Below are positions 50,062-61,870 of a DNA stretch of 64,000 bases, one piece after another. The stretch is from Marisa cornuarietis (taxonomy: Eukaryota > Mollusca > Gastropoda > Architaenioglossa > Ampullariidae): positions 1,706,001 through 1,770,000 of the forward strand of contig SMMW01000635.1 of NCBI GenBank assembly GCA_004794655.1, read 5' to 3'. The notes beneath the pieces were generated by a model. That model was not told the DNA's origin. It was given only the letters and a program-made list of their open reading frames with translations, and ran no database searches. The translations under genes and the position numbers were made by a program. Numbering within the stretch: the stretch's first letter is position 1; each line of letters starts with the position of its first letter.

Positions 50062-51640
50062 AACAGTTATATAAGGGGAGAATTGCCATTCGATAGACTG
50101 CTCAATGATTATACGGAGGGTTGCAATGTGGTCAGTACATCTTATCCTGGCGAAGCACTGCTTGTTCTGGTCTCAGTCTCTTGTCCAGTGCCTTCTTCAG
50201 TCTCTCTAGTATTATCCTTGTCAGGACTTTGCTGGGGATGGACAGCAGCATGATCCCCCGCCAGTTGTTGCACTGGGAGAGGTCTCATTTCTTTGGTTGC
50301 TGGTGGTATGTCAGGTAAGGATGGTGGATGAGGTCGATTCAGCATCTCTTCGAAGTGCTCCATCCAGTGGTCTCTTTATCCTGCATCGTTTGTTATGGTC
50401 TTGCCGTCTTTGTCTTTCACTGGCATGTTTGGGTTTACGCTCTTGCCTGACAAAGTTCGTGTTATTTCGTATAATCGCTTCATGTTTCCCTGTATGGCTG
50501 CTGTCTCTGCTTCCTCTGTCAGTTAATGGATGAAACGACTTGTCCTCCCTTACAGATCTCTTCACTTGACGGTTGGCTTCCCAGTATTTTGCTCTGAGAT
50601 CTTCTTTCTCTTGCTGATTGAGCTTCTGTTTCAGTCCCTTTCTTGATTCAATCTTTGCCCAAGTCTCTGGAGTCATCCATTCCTTGTTTTCTTTCCCTCT
50701 TCGCTAGAACATCTGTACAGGTTGTCTTCCAACTGCTCTTGAGTGTTGACCAATGTTCTTCCACTGATTCTTCTATCAGTCATGAAAGGGCCTCATACTT
50801 ATTCTTAATTTCATAGCTATAAATTTCCCTTATCTCCTTGTTCTTGAAGAACTGAGTATTGAACTCAGCTTGATCTTGAAGACTGCTATTAGGAGCTGGT
50901 GGTCTGATGCAACATCTGCTCTTCTTCTCACTCTGACATCTTAGAGACTCCTTCTCCCCTTTCGACCAACCGTTATAAGGTCGATCTGGTTTACTGTCCG
51001 GCCATCTGGGGAAGTCCATGTTGTCTTGTGTATATTTTTGTGTGGGAATACAGTGCCACCAATGACGTGGTCATCGAAAGCGCAGAAGTCTGTGAAGAGC
51101 TCGCTCCCCGTTTTCGTTGCAGGTGCCGACGCCATGTCTTCCCATGATGAGCTCCCTGTTGGTGTTGTCATCTCCAACTTTGGCATTTAGGTCTCCCGTA
51201 ATGATCTTCAGATCTCTTCTTGGTGTGCGGTCAAACAGAGACTGCAAGGAGCAATAGAATTCTTCTTTTTACCCTTCATCTGCTGCATTTGTTGGTGCAT
51301 AGCATTGGATGATGGTGATCTTCCTTCCTGTTGAATTGAATCTTGGTGACATGCGCCGTGGTGAGACTGGTCCCAGGCCATCAGTGCCTTCGTTGCCTCT
51401 GTGGATATCAGCAGTGCTACTCCCTGGGTGTGGTCTTGGTCCAGGTCTTTGTGGCCAGAGTAGATGATGGTTTCTCCTGATGTTAGTTTGGTCTGGCCAC
51501 TTCATTTCCATCTGGTTTCGCATAACCCAAGAACCCTGATGTTGTATTTTGTCATTTCACTTGACACTTGAGCTGACCAGCCACCTTCATAGGGGATTCT
51601 GATGTTCCAGGTCCCTTTCCTGAATCTTGTGTTGGTCGTC
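50062..51640 (-). pseudogene. Endonuclease and linker of the second LINE, disrupted
   Basis: Minus-strand fragments of an APE-type endonuclease: GDLNAKVG-like sequence at 51173-51201, a FDDHVIGGTVFPHKNIHKTT segment with TSPDGRTVNQIDLI (about 50980-51080), and earlier blocks at 51269-51523. The linker between endonuclease and RT (50142-50676) is rich in Lys, Arg and Glu. At least four frame changes or stops separate the pieces. Compare the intact endonuclease at 38097-39263. Confidence 0.75.
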
Positions 51641-51967
51641 AGAAGATGAGTCGGCAAGCTGGCTTCCCTAAGGCTTTCACCAGCCTAAGTCATAAGCTCT
51701 TCTAGAGAGGAATCTTCCCGACCAGGCCCCTGTTGTGATACTGTTGCGGTTTGGTAACAGCTTGTGTTTTACATGAATGGGTTGTTAACCCAAAGCAGAC
51801 CCCCTTCCCCTGGTTGCAAGGGTGCGACATTTTAGTCTGGCCTCTACCCTGACAGACCTGTTCGGCTTGGTTGGACCTGCCAGGAGCACAAGGCTCCCGC
51901 TGACATAGCTCTGTGGATCGACAAGGCACACAAGCCACCACACCACTACAAGGTAAGTTGCACCAAT

Positions 51968-51983
51968 TGGAAGGGAATGTTCT
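51968..51983 (-). repeat. Second LINE target-site duplication, 5' copy
   Basis: TGGAAGGGAATGTTCT, identical to 48973-48988. Confidence 0.85.
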
Positions 51984-52689
51984 AGTATTTCGAATCATCT
52001 AGTTGTTACCCGTGTTTACAAGAGGTTGTGACAGGGGAGAGCACTACTACTTATCCTTGGACAAAGAGGAGGTTCTTTCCCTTGCACTAACGAGAGTTTT
52101 AATTGTGTGACTCCCCGCTCATTGTTGGAGGCCAAATGTTTGTGTACACGAGGAGGACAAAGCTGACGATACTGTTGAGAAAACCATGTGCTCGGTTTTT
52201 GAATTCTGTGTACTGCTTCTGCAGCTATTTCTGTTGTCTAATACGATGTTGCCGAGCGTCTCCTGAGAAGAGATGTAGCACGCGCTCTCTTTCAAAATAA
52301 ATTATTAAACACAAGGCTACTAACAGCCTGAAGCAAAGACATTCTCCACCAAGATGCTCGACTCTTTCATTCTACGCGATAAAAGAGAAAAGGGGAAAAA
52401 AAACCCAACAATTTATAAGGGCAGTAACTTTACCTAGCAGTATACCCTCCCGTCCTGTGTGAGCATCATACAAAAGCAATTTAAAACATGTAAATACAAC
52501 ACGGTTTGAATTTAATTCTTGCAATTAATAAACAAAATTAAGAATGTAAAAAGTATGGGAGTGCAAAAACTGGCACAAAGAATGGACACAGCATCTGTCC
52601 AAAGTCCAGGACCACAAGCATAAACAGCTATTCAGAAACAGAAAAAAATGTACAGAATCGTAGAGAACTCTATCTTGAGTTAATCACCT
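51984..52689. other. Unassigned stretch
   Basis: No feature recognised other than an A run at 52396-52403. It may include decayed upstream sequence of the RT remnant that follows. Confidence 0.35.
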
Positions 52690-53160
52690 TACAAAAAAGC
52701 ATTTGACAAAATTTGGGGTGAGGGGATTTGCCATGTGATGAGGAAATTCAACATCTAAGAGGGTCTCGTTCAACCCACTTAAGTCCTATGTAGAGGCTCA
52801 AGAAGTTCAACAAATTGGTAGATTTTTTTTTTTTTTTTTAGTGGGCGTTCACCTGGGCTGCCCCTTGTCGCCTGTGCTGTTTCAACATCTTCTTGGACAA
52901 CAATGTGCGAGAAACTTTCTGCGACCACCGCACCTCCGCGCTTAATCGATAGGAGGCCCAACTGCAACGTGTGCTTTGCAGATGACTTTGCATGAACTTA
53001 CCAACAGACAGCTCAAGTGTATACAGTATACAAAATGGAGATCGTCACGGACACGAGCAAAGTCACAGTCAACACCCCTTGGCACTGCGAAGCAGATATC
53101 TACATGAACGGAAAACAGCTCGAGGAGGTAAACAGCTTCAGATACCTGGGTACGATTTGT
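52690..53160 (+). pseudogene. Decayed RT fragment related to the 36-kb LINE
   Basis: Plus-strand remnants of reverse transcriptase: KKAFDKIWGEGICHVMRKFN (from 52691, followed by an in-frame TAA), then CPLSPVLFNIFLDNN (about 52858-52902) in another frame, then DIYMNGKQLEEVNSFRYLG (about 53097-53153). Each aligns in order with the intact LINE's KAFDRVWHEGLWHVMRKFN, CPLSPVLFNIFLEN and EIYMNGVQLEEVSSFKYLG. So it is an older relative of that family in the opposite orientation. A poly-T run (52826-52840) and several stops interrupt it. Both ends are truncated. Confidence 0.85.
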
Positions 53161-53316
53161 AGCTAAAACTTTTGCGTTGAGAAATTTTTGTTTCTTTAAA
53201 GGGAGCCTACTCACAGGATGTAATTCCGCCTTCCACGAAATGTAGTTACGTCCCTTAGGTCGAGGGGCACCCAAGCAGTTAGCAGCGACCACAACTACGT
53301 CGACGATCCAACGGCA

Positions 53317-53324
53317 TCAACACT
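53317..53324. repeat. 8-bp target-site duplication, left
   Basis: TCAACACT, repeated at 53752-53759, as expected for hAT insertion. Confidence 0.8.
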
Positions 53325-53751
53325 CAGGGCCGCCGAGAGCCAACACGGGCCCCGGGGCAGACTATCTCTACGGGCCCCGGGCCCCTTGTAATTGTAATCA
53401 TAAATTATTTTCCCAGTATATAATAATATGCTTACAATTCGATTGTCAATATCTACATTTCATTCAGTAATGTAATATCGACTGTAAAAATCAGAACAAG
53501 TGCACTAGGGTCTACATCACTACTTGAACATAGAGTTGTTTACACGTGAGTGGTTAGTACATGAGAAAAACTGAAGTTAGAGGACCAAACTTGTAGAACC
53601 CCGCTCAATAGAAAAATCCCCAGAGTGAGGAATGTTACGAAAGAGAGAAGGAAAAGAAGAGAAAAAAATCCAGTGACCAAGGCCGGGCCCCCTCCAGAGC
53701 CGCGGGCCCGGGTATACCAGAACCCCCTGTCCCCCCCTCTCGTCAGGCCTG
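53325..53751. mobile_element. 427-bp hAT-like non-autonomous element
   Basis: It is flanked by perfect 8-bp duplications. The ends are inverted: CAGGGCCGCCGAGAG at 53325-53339 and CTCTCGTCAGGCCTG at 53737-53751, matching at 12 of 15 positions. An 8-bp duplication with CAGGG-type termini is the established signature of hAT transposons. Subterminal regions are GC-rich with GGGCCCCGG-type motifs and the middle is AT-rich. There is no transposase frame, so it would depend on an autonomous hAT elsewhere. Its insertion lies just downstream of the RT remnant. Confidence 0.82.
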
Positions 53752-53759
53752 TCAACACT
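53752..53759. repeat. 8-bp target-site duplication, right
   Basis: TCAACACT, identical to 53317-53324. Confidence 0.8.
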
Positions 53760-53881
53760 GCTACAAGTTGGATGAAGAAATGTGAGTTTAGACAGTGAGG
53801 GCAGGGCTGTTTGCTGTTTAAGAAAAAATGGCGAGGGTATTTGTTTTGTTAGAAACGAGTGTGTGTTTGCGTATACGAGTC

Positions 53882-53882
<1 letters not shown>

Positions 53883-53951
<69 letters not shown>

Positions 53952-53961
53952 TATATATATA

Positions 53962-53995
<34 letters not shown>
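53883..53995. repeat. (TA)n(TG)n microsatellite, two blocks
   Basis: A TA run at 53883-53900, then a TG run to 53949, a short TA segment and a second TG run at 53964-53995. Confidence 0.95.
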
Positions 53996-53997
<2 letters not shown>

Positions 53998-54839
53998 ATG
54001 CAGCTAAGCTTATAGCTTTTCTCTTAGTATATACGTTGCTTAAGGCGTTAAAACCTGGATGAGTCAGGTGACTTCGACGGATCGTAGAGTCTTTCAGAAG
54101 ACATAGTAATGAAGATTTGTTTTAACACGTAACAGTCTTCTTCTTCCTCATGTGCTTTGTCTGCCTTTTTCTCCTTTACTTACTTTTCCTTCATCTCCTC
54201 CTTCTTTTCACTTCTCCTACATTTAATGCCTTTGTTTTGCTAATGTGATGTCTCCATGCTTTTCTTGTATAGCTGTTTCGCGCCAGGGCATATCATTTTA
54301 TGATCTCTTTCGATTTTTTGTATCTAAGATGTGCTATCGAAGAACTCGCTAAAGCAGGGAAATAAACACCCAAGTACCTCGTTTCCTAACTGCTTTAGAT
54401 GTAGGGTTTTATCTATCGTTTCGAACCAAGTTCAGATCTTGAGCGCCGTTTAGCTTCAGGGGTTGCAGCCAGGATGTGCTTGATGGGAGTGATGGGTGAG
54501 CCGTTTGGTCGTCTTGACTACAATGTTTGCCTCGTCCATAGGTGACCCGAGTCAGCAATAAAGGTTCCAGATTCCTGGCACAGCATGGAGTCGGTTTCGT
54601 ATCAGGTCTTAAGTCGGATCTGATGTTACCCCAATGTTCTCGGCTAAACTTACAAAATTATTCCGTTGACTTGTTTGCAAGTGGAGTCTTGTTTTTCAAC
54701 CCACAACCGTGTACTTCCTGACGGTTGATTTTTCTCAAGCAGCACGCGCATCATAAAGCCTGATTCCGTGTATAGAAAGGTAGTGGCCTGTGAAACTCTT
54801 GACGTTTCCTTCACGATGGGTGACATACAAACATTTTCT
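53996..54839. other. Unassigned stretch
   Basis: No gene or repeat recognised. A C/T-rich segment lies at 54129-54225. Confidence 0.4.
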
Positions 54840-55168
54840 TTAACACCCTACCTGGTTGGTTGGTTGGTTGGTTGGTTGGTTGGTTGGTTGGTTGGTTGGT
54901 TGGTTGGTTGGTTGGTTGGTTGGTTGGTTGGTTGGTTGGTTGGTTGGTTGGTTGGTTGGTTGGTTGGTTTGGTAGGAAAGTTCATCCACCTTGCGGTGAT
55001 TGCCGAGGAAACCGGAGTACCCGGAAAAAATCCTGGCGCCCAGCTGTGCGAAGATGTGTCACATGCAGAGAGTGTCCCGAGACGAGATCTGAACCCTGAA
55101 TCGCTCACTGCAATGACGACAAGCGAGTGTTTTAACCACTACACCACCGGGCCCGTAACTCCCTGCCT
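54840..55168 (-). mobile_element. tRNA-derived SINE with long (AACC)n tail
   Basis: Read on the minus strand: head GCCCGGTGGTGTAGTGGTTA (box A region, 55124-55154), box B GGGTTCAGATCTCG (55083-55096), a central block TTTTTTCCGGGTACTCCGG then TTTCCTC (55003-55034), and a 116-bp (AACC)n tail at 54854-54969. The central block is of the type shared among V-like and other conserved-domain SINEs (established knowledge, not searched). Imperfect flanking repeats TTAACACCCTACCT (54840-54853) and GTAACTCCCTGCCT (55155-55168) match at 11 of 14 positions and may be an aged target-site duplication. Polymerase III would transcribe it from boxes A and B. Confidence 0.85.
54854..54969. repeat. (GGTT)n microsatellite (SINE tail)
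   Basis: About 29 GGTT copies, perfect except at the last unit. It forms the 3' tail of the minus-strand SINE. The poly-(Val-Gly-Trp-Leu) frames are artefacts. Confidence 0.97.
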
Positions 55169-57518
55169 TGACTCGGCTTTTAAGCCCAGAGGGGCATTCG
55201 CACCCATGATATAAACAAAGATACAAACAATGATAATACAAATGTAAGCCAGAAATGTCACATAATAACAATCATGTATATATATATATATACACACACA
55301 TATCACATTATGCAATCGTAACAATCTGTCAAAAATCTTGCCCCAACCCTAACCACGCTTACTTCTCAGGTTTATTTTTCTTGCCATCACTTCGTTGCGC
55401 TTACTCCTAGATACAAACTTAACCATCACCGGTCAAGTTCCTCTGACTACCTGTCCTGTGCGGTGAGCCACTGCAATGTCAGTGACAGAAACATCCACTC
55501 AAGCATCGCTGAAGACTTTAATAGTCTGCGGTCTCACCCTCATCTTGCGGAAAGATTAAAACTCTGGCCGACCCCCGACGACTGTATTGCTGAAGTCTGT
55601 CATTCTCATAAGTCATTGTTCAGACAGCAGCAAATAATTCGTCTAACGCTGGCTGCTGCTGGGCCTGCAGGAGACAACTCTGGGTAAGCGATTGTCGAAC
55701 TTGGCAGACATTCCTATCACCACCTCCCTCACTACTACTGACAAAGTTGTTGCGAGGATGGGAATCGTCTTTTCGATTTTATCAAATTCATCACCGCTTA
55801 AAGTTTGAAAATCGACAATGCCTCATTCAGCCTAGATATAATCACATTCTGGAGACATCACCAAAATTATCTGTACCCTATAACTACCGAGACATACTGT
55901 CAATATGGACGGGGGCCATCGAGACAGATGAGGACGAAGAAGACGGTAAAGGTATCACAGTTTTTAATTTCAGTTTTTTGTTCTTTTTTCAGAAGAAAAA
56001 AGTGATAAAACATTTTCTTTTTCGCCTTAGGCTAAAAACTTACATACAGTGAATTAACAGGTCAAATCCCAGCGAGATAACCAAAAATTCACAAAACAAT
56101 TATACCATTGCAGGCCAGTAATCAACCAAGAGTTCAGAAACACGGGTGTCACTCCTCTGAACTCAGCTCATTCAGATTCCTAAAATGTGAGATTGCATTT
56201 ACAAATACACGTTTTCAACAGGAACTGTATACGATATAACCGATTATATGTGCACACATTTTTTTCTAGCTGTCTTTTTTTTCAGGGTGTGTTGATTGAT
56301 CCCAGTCCGTATTCAATGAGGACTGGTTAGGGTTTGTCTCAATGCAGTCTCTGCACACATAGCAGAAGTTACTTTTAATATACCTGTCAACTCTTAATAA
56401 TATTAATAACTGTATGATGACGTGTACAATCTTAATTACTGCTAGATGATACATGTCTAAATGTATAATGCTTGACTCCTCAACAGTAGTGAGTAAACTT
56501 TTTCAAGATCTTAATCGGTCATGCACTATCCTGCAATTGATCTGTTAGGTTACGAACTGGTTAAGGTTTATAGGAAATGAATGTTGGAAGCAGTGTATTC
56601 TGACATGTTTTTAGTTGTATGATATCACTAGTCCCCTCTGTTTCGATATTCCCACCGTGTTTATGATTTAATGGGAATTTTTCAGCTAGGGTATTTTTGA
56701 GAACGAACGCAGGAGCTTACTGCACTGCCATTATTTTAATAACAAGTAAATTAAATTTGAGATGCTGTTTTGGAGAAAGTGTGAATGAATGTAACCAAAC
56801 AAATTCAATAAAACAGTTTATGTCCAAATTTTCTTCCCCAGTCCATTAATGTATAGCGATATCTTCATGGTGTTTTTACACATTCCTTGTGTCAAATGTA
56901 AGCCTGTTTATGCATTTCTGCTCATTTTTGGAGCATATATATCGGCAAATAAGAGGAAAGTGTCAGAGAAGGTATAAAAATATCAACGCATGCCTCTCAT
57001 CTGTCCTTGCAAGCCACAGGAAAATGTCTACACACAGAAACTACTCTTACAGACGATGTTTATTTTACTGTCACACAATCATCACATGGACTTGATATGA
57101 ATCTGAGATAAAGACACAGCGTGCAGGAAATATCACTCACAAAACTACAGTTATTTTTTACAACACATACAACAAAATGACAGGAAACGCTTTTTTATTT
57201 TCAAGCTGGTCACAGAAAGGACAGCAAACTTGAACACAGTATTATATTACAGTTTTCAAGGCAAGTAGCAACAAATAATTTAACAGAGTATACAATATCA
57301 TCGCCATTAGCAACGTATTCACAACAATGCGCCAAATACAAACGAAAATAAAATGAAGTATCTTTAATATTACACAACCTTTCAAGTCTCCAAATATTTC
57401 AGGAACAGCTTAGAGAATGTTATCGTGCTCACCGTATTTTTTCGCTTTTTTCTCTTTCTCTTTTCTTTCTTTTTTCCTGCTTGTCTTGCACGCATATTCG
57501 TGCATTTGCACATTTACA
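55169..57518. other. Unassigned stretch
   Basis: AT-rich with a (TA)n(CA)n microsatellite at 55274-55300. An open plus frame at 55747-56052 ends its protein-like part (Asp/Glu-rich) at a donor-like GACG|GTAAAG near 55945, but no acceptor or family supports it. Nothing else recognised. Confidence 0.4.
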
Positions 57519-58202
57519 GACAAACATTGTAAACATAGAGACAAATGTTGTAAACATATAGAGACAAACATTGTAAACATAGAGACAAATGTTGTAAACA
57601 TATAGAGACAAACATTGTACACATAGAGACAAATGTTGTAAACATATAGAGACAAACATTGTAAACATAGAGACAAATGTTGTAAACATAAAGACAAATG
57701 TTGTAAACATAGAGACAAATGTTGTAAACATATAGAGACAAATGTTGTAAACATAAAGACTAATGTTGTAAACATAGAGACAAATGTTGTAAACATCTAG
57801 AGACAAACATTGTAAACATAGAGACAAATGTTGTAAACATATAGAGACAAACATTGTAAACATAGAGACAAATGTTGTAAACATAAAGACAAATGTTGTA
57901 AACATAGAGACAAATGTTGTAAACATATAGAGACAAATGTTGTAAACATAAAGACTAATGTTGTAAACATAGAGACAAATGTTGTAAACATCTAGAGACA
58001 AACATTGTAAACATAGAGACAAATGTTGTAAACATAGAAACAAATGTTGTAAACATAAAGACAAATGTTGTAAACATATAGAGAAAAATGTTGTAAACAT
58101 AAAGACAAATGTTGTAAACATAGACAAATGTTGTAAACATAGAGACAAACGTTGTAAACATAGACAAATATTGTGAACATAGAGACAAATGTTGTAAACA
58201 GA
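57519..58202. repeat. 21/23-bp minisatellite
   Basis: Units of the form ACAAATGTTGTAAACATAGAG (21 bp) alternate with a 23-bp version containing ATATAGAG or ATCTAGAG and with an ATAAAG version. The segment 57605-57835 recurs at 57800-58030 with an offset of 195 bp and only a few differences. So a higher-order unit of 195 bp has been duplicated. Toward 58202 units are more diverged. The minus-strand Leu/Cys/Tyr-rich frames (up to 239 codons) are repeat artefacts. Confidence 0.95.
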
Positions 58203-58339
58203 TTAAGAAGAAGATTGCGGGTGTTACAGCGGCCATAGATACCCGGCAATCTTTGATGACAAAGATATTGCCAGAAGACAATGACAAAGAGATTACAGTG
58301 AACTGTCGGACAGACAATGGTGAAGTGTCAGACAGACGA

Positions 58340-58405
58340 CAGAAAAGTGTGTCGTTAGAGAAAGGATGACAAAGTGTGTTGTTAGAGAAAGGATGACAAA
58401 GTGTA
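58340..58405. repeat. Short tandem duplication, about 35 bp
   Basis: GTGTGTCGTTAGAGAAAGGA followed by TGACAAA is repeated once with one substitution, followed by a partial third copy. Confidence 0.8.
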
Positions 58406-61400
58406 TTATCAGACAGACGATAACAAAAGTATTGTCACGCACGTTGGGCGGTCAATACAATCAAACGAACGTTTATGAGCAGAAAAGAATTATTTAGTTA
58501 CAGTGGAGCAAGGGTTAGGGGTCTATTAGCAAGTTTCTAAGCTTTCTAAGATTTTTAAGCATCTTCTTTTCTGCTTTTCAGAACAAACTACATCGTAGTC
58601 AAGTCACGACTGAGCAGTTGACTTCAATCACGATCTCCTCTGACTGAGATAAAACACAGACTCTTTGCTGAGAGGGCGACAGAGACAGGTATTTGTGGTA
58701 TGAACCAAACATGACACCCTTGTTTCACACCGTGGAGAGAGAGAGAGAGAGAAGGTTTACAGAACCATCTGGTGGGCTGAAGGTAGGAGTGACAAACTGT
58801 GTCAAACGGGATGTCAGTCAACCATCATATTCTTGTGAGCTTGGACACCACACATAGAGGTTAAACAAAAAGGTCTGTTATGGTTTAAGGGGTGGGTCTG
58901 GCAATCGGATTGTAATATCGTCTAAACTAGATGATTTTGGTGAAGATAAACAGGTTTTCACAGGGTTTTATTTTAAATCAAGCATATGTGACAAACACAT
59001 GGAGGCTGCACCCGCTTCAGTCAGTAAATATTAATTAATCTATTGCGCTTTGCATCGTAATTAGGAATGTCACCTGAGGCGCTGATTTCTATATTAGAGA
59101 GAGAGAGACAAAGCTGGAAGCAAAAACTTGTAGTATTAGAATATTAGGGTCGAAGCTTTTAAGCAGGCATAATCGTTTTAAAGCATGTTATCTTTAAATT
59201 TATGGGTTACAAAAGACTTAAAAGATTTCGACTGCCTATTCCTCAGACGATGGCTTGTTGGGTCATTTTATATCCGTGGCATCAATTAGTTTGTACCCGC
59301 AAACCAGACTGTTGTCAGGCTTCTGTCCTTTGGCCGTGTTGTGGGACTCGGGTCAGTGCCAGTAGTAATGTCACTGTAACAGATCCACAAAACCACTCGC
59401 ACAAAGACATTAAAAAGATTTAGTAAACATATTAATAACGACTTTCAAACCCCAACAAACTCACAAAGCGATGGTGCAGCAACAAGGAACAGTTAATTGG
59501 TTTTCGACATCACAATAACATTTTACAAGGTCTATCATGTTTGATGATCATTATAATGTCCAAGCCTTCAGCACGACAAGACTTTTTGTTTCAATTAAAT
59601 GCCGTGTAGACCTATGCACACACTTTGTAAGTGTAGCTCCGTGAGGCTTTGTAGCTTTTTCAAGCTGTTTGAAAATCCATTTCAACACATCAAGGAGTGT
59701 CCAGCACTAGGACAGTCAATAGGAAATGCCATTGAAAGGGCTGTAAGAGTCGAGATCAATAGGCTCTTCTGGGTTAAGGAAAAAGGAGCCTAAGTAATGT
59801 GACATTCTAATTTTATAGGAAACCTTACCTGTGATATGGCAAGGATGTGTATGGCTGCCCTAAAGACAGGTGTGGAAATATAATTAAACTCCCTCCTCTC
59901 CTCAACCCACCCTCAGCTTGATGGGCCTGATGCTAAGGAAATGCAGTTCTTGTCGACTTACTTTAAAAAGTTTTAAATTAATAGTTAAAATTCAAACGGG
60001 CTGTTAAACGCTTTGCTGCTTTTCTTGACTCAAAGAATCTGTCTTTTAATAAACAAGACCTGAATACTTTCGGTGTACAGGGTTAGTCGACATAATCAAG
60101 GTGCAAGTAAGACCTGGGTTTACTTGTTCAGTCACCTTTTTAGCGAGATAGCTAGGGGCTAGTCCACCAGCTAGAGTACTAGGGACGTACTGTGTATCTG
60201 TCACCTGGCGCACCATCAAGACTAGGGCAAAGGGCAAGACCTTTGGCGGAATTGCAAACTGGAACAAATAGAGAGTTAATGGCACGCTGTGTGAAAGTGA
60301 AGATATAGGGCTAGATTGACACAGTGCATGTTTAATTCAAGGATAAGGTTTGCTGAAAACAGTTAACAACAGAGGAGGGTAGTGTTATCAATGAGAAGTG
60401 CATATTGAAAGGCAGGGCACAAGTGGAGACGGGAGTTGCCATCAGTGACAAGATTTTCGACTCTTGCAGTCAAAGAGCAGCGATGCACCCCAAGTGCAAC
60501 AAATTAAGTTTGTATTTAGATACTAAACACTCATTAGTGTTTGTCATGAGCAGACGGGTACCACTGCTTGTGGGTGTGTCCATTTATCGTGGTTTTTTTT
60601 TATTGTCAGCAGTCCCACGTCCTCTTATCTACTTTGGTTTCTTGGGGGTGGGGTGGGGTGGGGTGGGGAAGTGATTGCTGGGTGGAGCAGAGGAGAAAAA
60701 TATACAGTACAGCAATAATTGGCGGGTAGAGAACCACCCGTGAAAGTAAGTCTGACAGCGTGATGGATCTCTTTGGCCTTGTGAGCCACCCCTCGCACAC
60801 CCGACTCACTGGTAAAGTCCACTGCACTTTTAAGGTTGACAGGATATAGACTGCAGCCAGCCAAAGGTACCTTCCCAGTCAAAAAATTCTGACATGGATC
60901 GTTCCGTTGTAATGTGATGGAAATGTAAACTTAATTTTCTTTCCTAAGCTTAAACATTCTAGTACGAAACACAGTAACTAAGAAGTGTCGAAGGGGCGAG
61001 TTTGTCTTTTTTCTTATCAAAAGTGTTTGTTTACTCACATCAGCATGCAAAGCTAATACTGAAGTATATTCTGAGATCCAAAGAAAGAACATCAGAGCAG
61101 TGGTGGGGCCTCATTTTCACTGAAATCTTTGACTAATTTCACCTTCTCTTGACACAAGATCGAACTCCTCGAGCTTGCTGCTCGTCTACCCTGTGGTTCT
61201 GTCCTGTTTCCTGTCTGTAAAACATCGGTGAAGAGACTGAAAGGTTCGCCTGCTGTCAGAGAGATCCGTTTGGTGAGGATGGACGCAGGGAGTCTTCGTT
61301 TTCGAAATGTCACTTGATGGCCGCTGTCAAAAGTGGACTGTTTATTATTTCTCTTCACAAAAGTTTAGCTTTAAACTCATCATCAAGTACATTTTATCAC

Positions 61401-61744
61401 TTTGATGTTAATCTGATGGCGAGTAAAACGTTCACAGCTCATGTCAACAAACAACAGTGCATTTAATGAACACAAGGTGTCATAGGGAAAAAAATCCATT
61501 TGAAAAATTTTCAACCAAGTGTCTAATGTTTTCTACATGAAACGCAACATGAGTAACTTTGCATGGAGCACCATCGCCACCCGAGTAGGTCAACAATCAA
61601 CCCCTTCTTTCAACTATGACCTGGCACAACCTGGTCTCGTTTGTCCACCTGATCGTCCAGCAGGGTGTATTGGAGGTAAGTCGATCCAAGGGGTGGACTG
61701 GTGATTCCATGCAGGACTTGTCGACCACCACCCGACAGGTCCAA
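58406..61744. other. Unassigned stretch
   Basis: No gene supported. It contains GA tracts at 58735-58752 and 59096-59108 and a (GGGGT)n run at 60645-60668. A plus frame at 59650-59790 is moderately protein-like but lacks splice context. Other frames are unremarkable. Confidence 0.4.
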
Positions 61745-61870
61745 ATGATGAGTCTTGTCAGTCGTCTCGTCTTTCTAGCTGCTCTCTTCTCTCTCTCTCT
61801 CTTTTCGCTGACCAGTGCCGGTGGACCTCCACAACCGTTCGTCCTCTATTACCAATCAAGGGATGAATAA
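61745..61870 (+). CDS. Small ORF with signal-peptide-like sequence and adjacent polyA signals (candidate)
   Basis: A 41-residue frame begins with tandem ATGs (61745, 61748). Residues 3-22 are hydrophobic (LVSRLVFLAALFSLSLFS), followed by LTSA, a plausible signal peptidase site, then GGPPQPFVLYYQSRDE and TAA. The stop overlaps one AATAAA (61865-61870), and a second AATAAA lies at about 61895-61900. Part of the hydrophobic core comes from a CT microsatellite, which by itself encodes Leu/Ser, so the resemblance to a signal peptide may be accidental. The frame is open upstream to 61616. No family recognised. Confidence 0.2.
   Translation: MMSLVSRLVFLAALFSLSLFSLTSAGGPPQPFVLYYQSRDE

Larger units (their letters stand above)
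48989..51967 (-). mobile_element. Second RTE-like non-LTR retrotransposon, ORFs broken
   Basis: A 2.98-kb element on the minus strand between perfect 16-bp duplications. The 3' end carries a short ATGATGA tail. Endonuclease and RT regions are recognisable in order but split among frames. It differs in sequence from the 36-39 kb LINE: the RT C-terminus reads YLGSIVSKDGGADDDIRS and the end has a GRPKQTWRR block. It is thus a second, distinct family. Minus-strand pieces with conserved blocks lie at 51173-51201 (GDLNAKVG), 50941-51130, 50027-50061 (FEKAFDSVDRD), 49876-49905 and 49312-49771. Confidence 0.85.

Noticed and set aside
55747..56052. Plus frame ending near a donor-like GACG|GTAAAG
   Set aside because: Only a short acidic stretch is protein-like. 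There is no acceptor, and a second frame is equally open.
57429..58148. 239-codon minus-strand frame rich in Leu, Cys and Tyr
   Set aside because: Translation of the 21/23-bp minisatellite.
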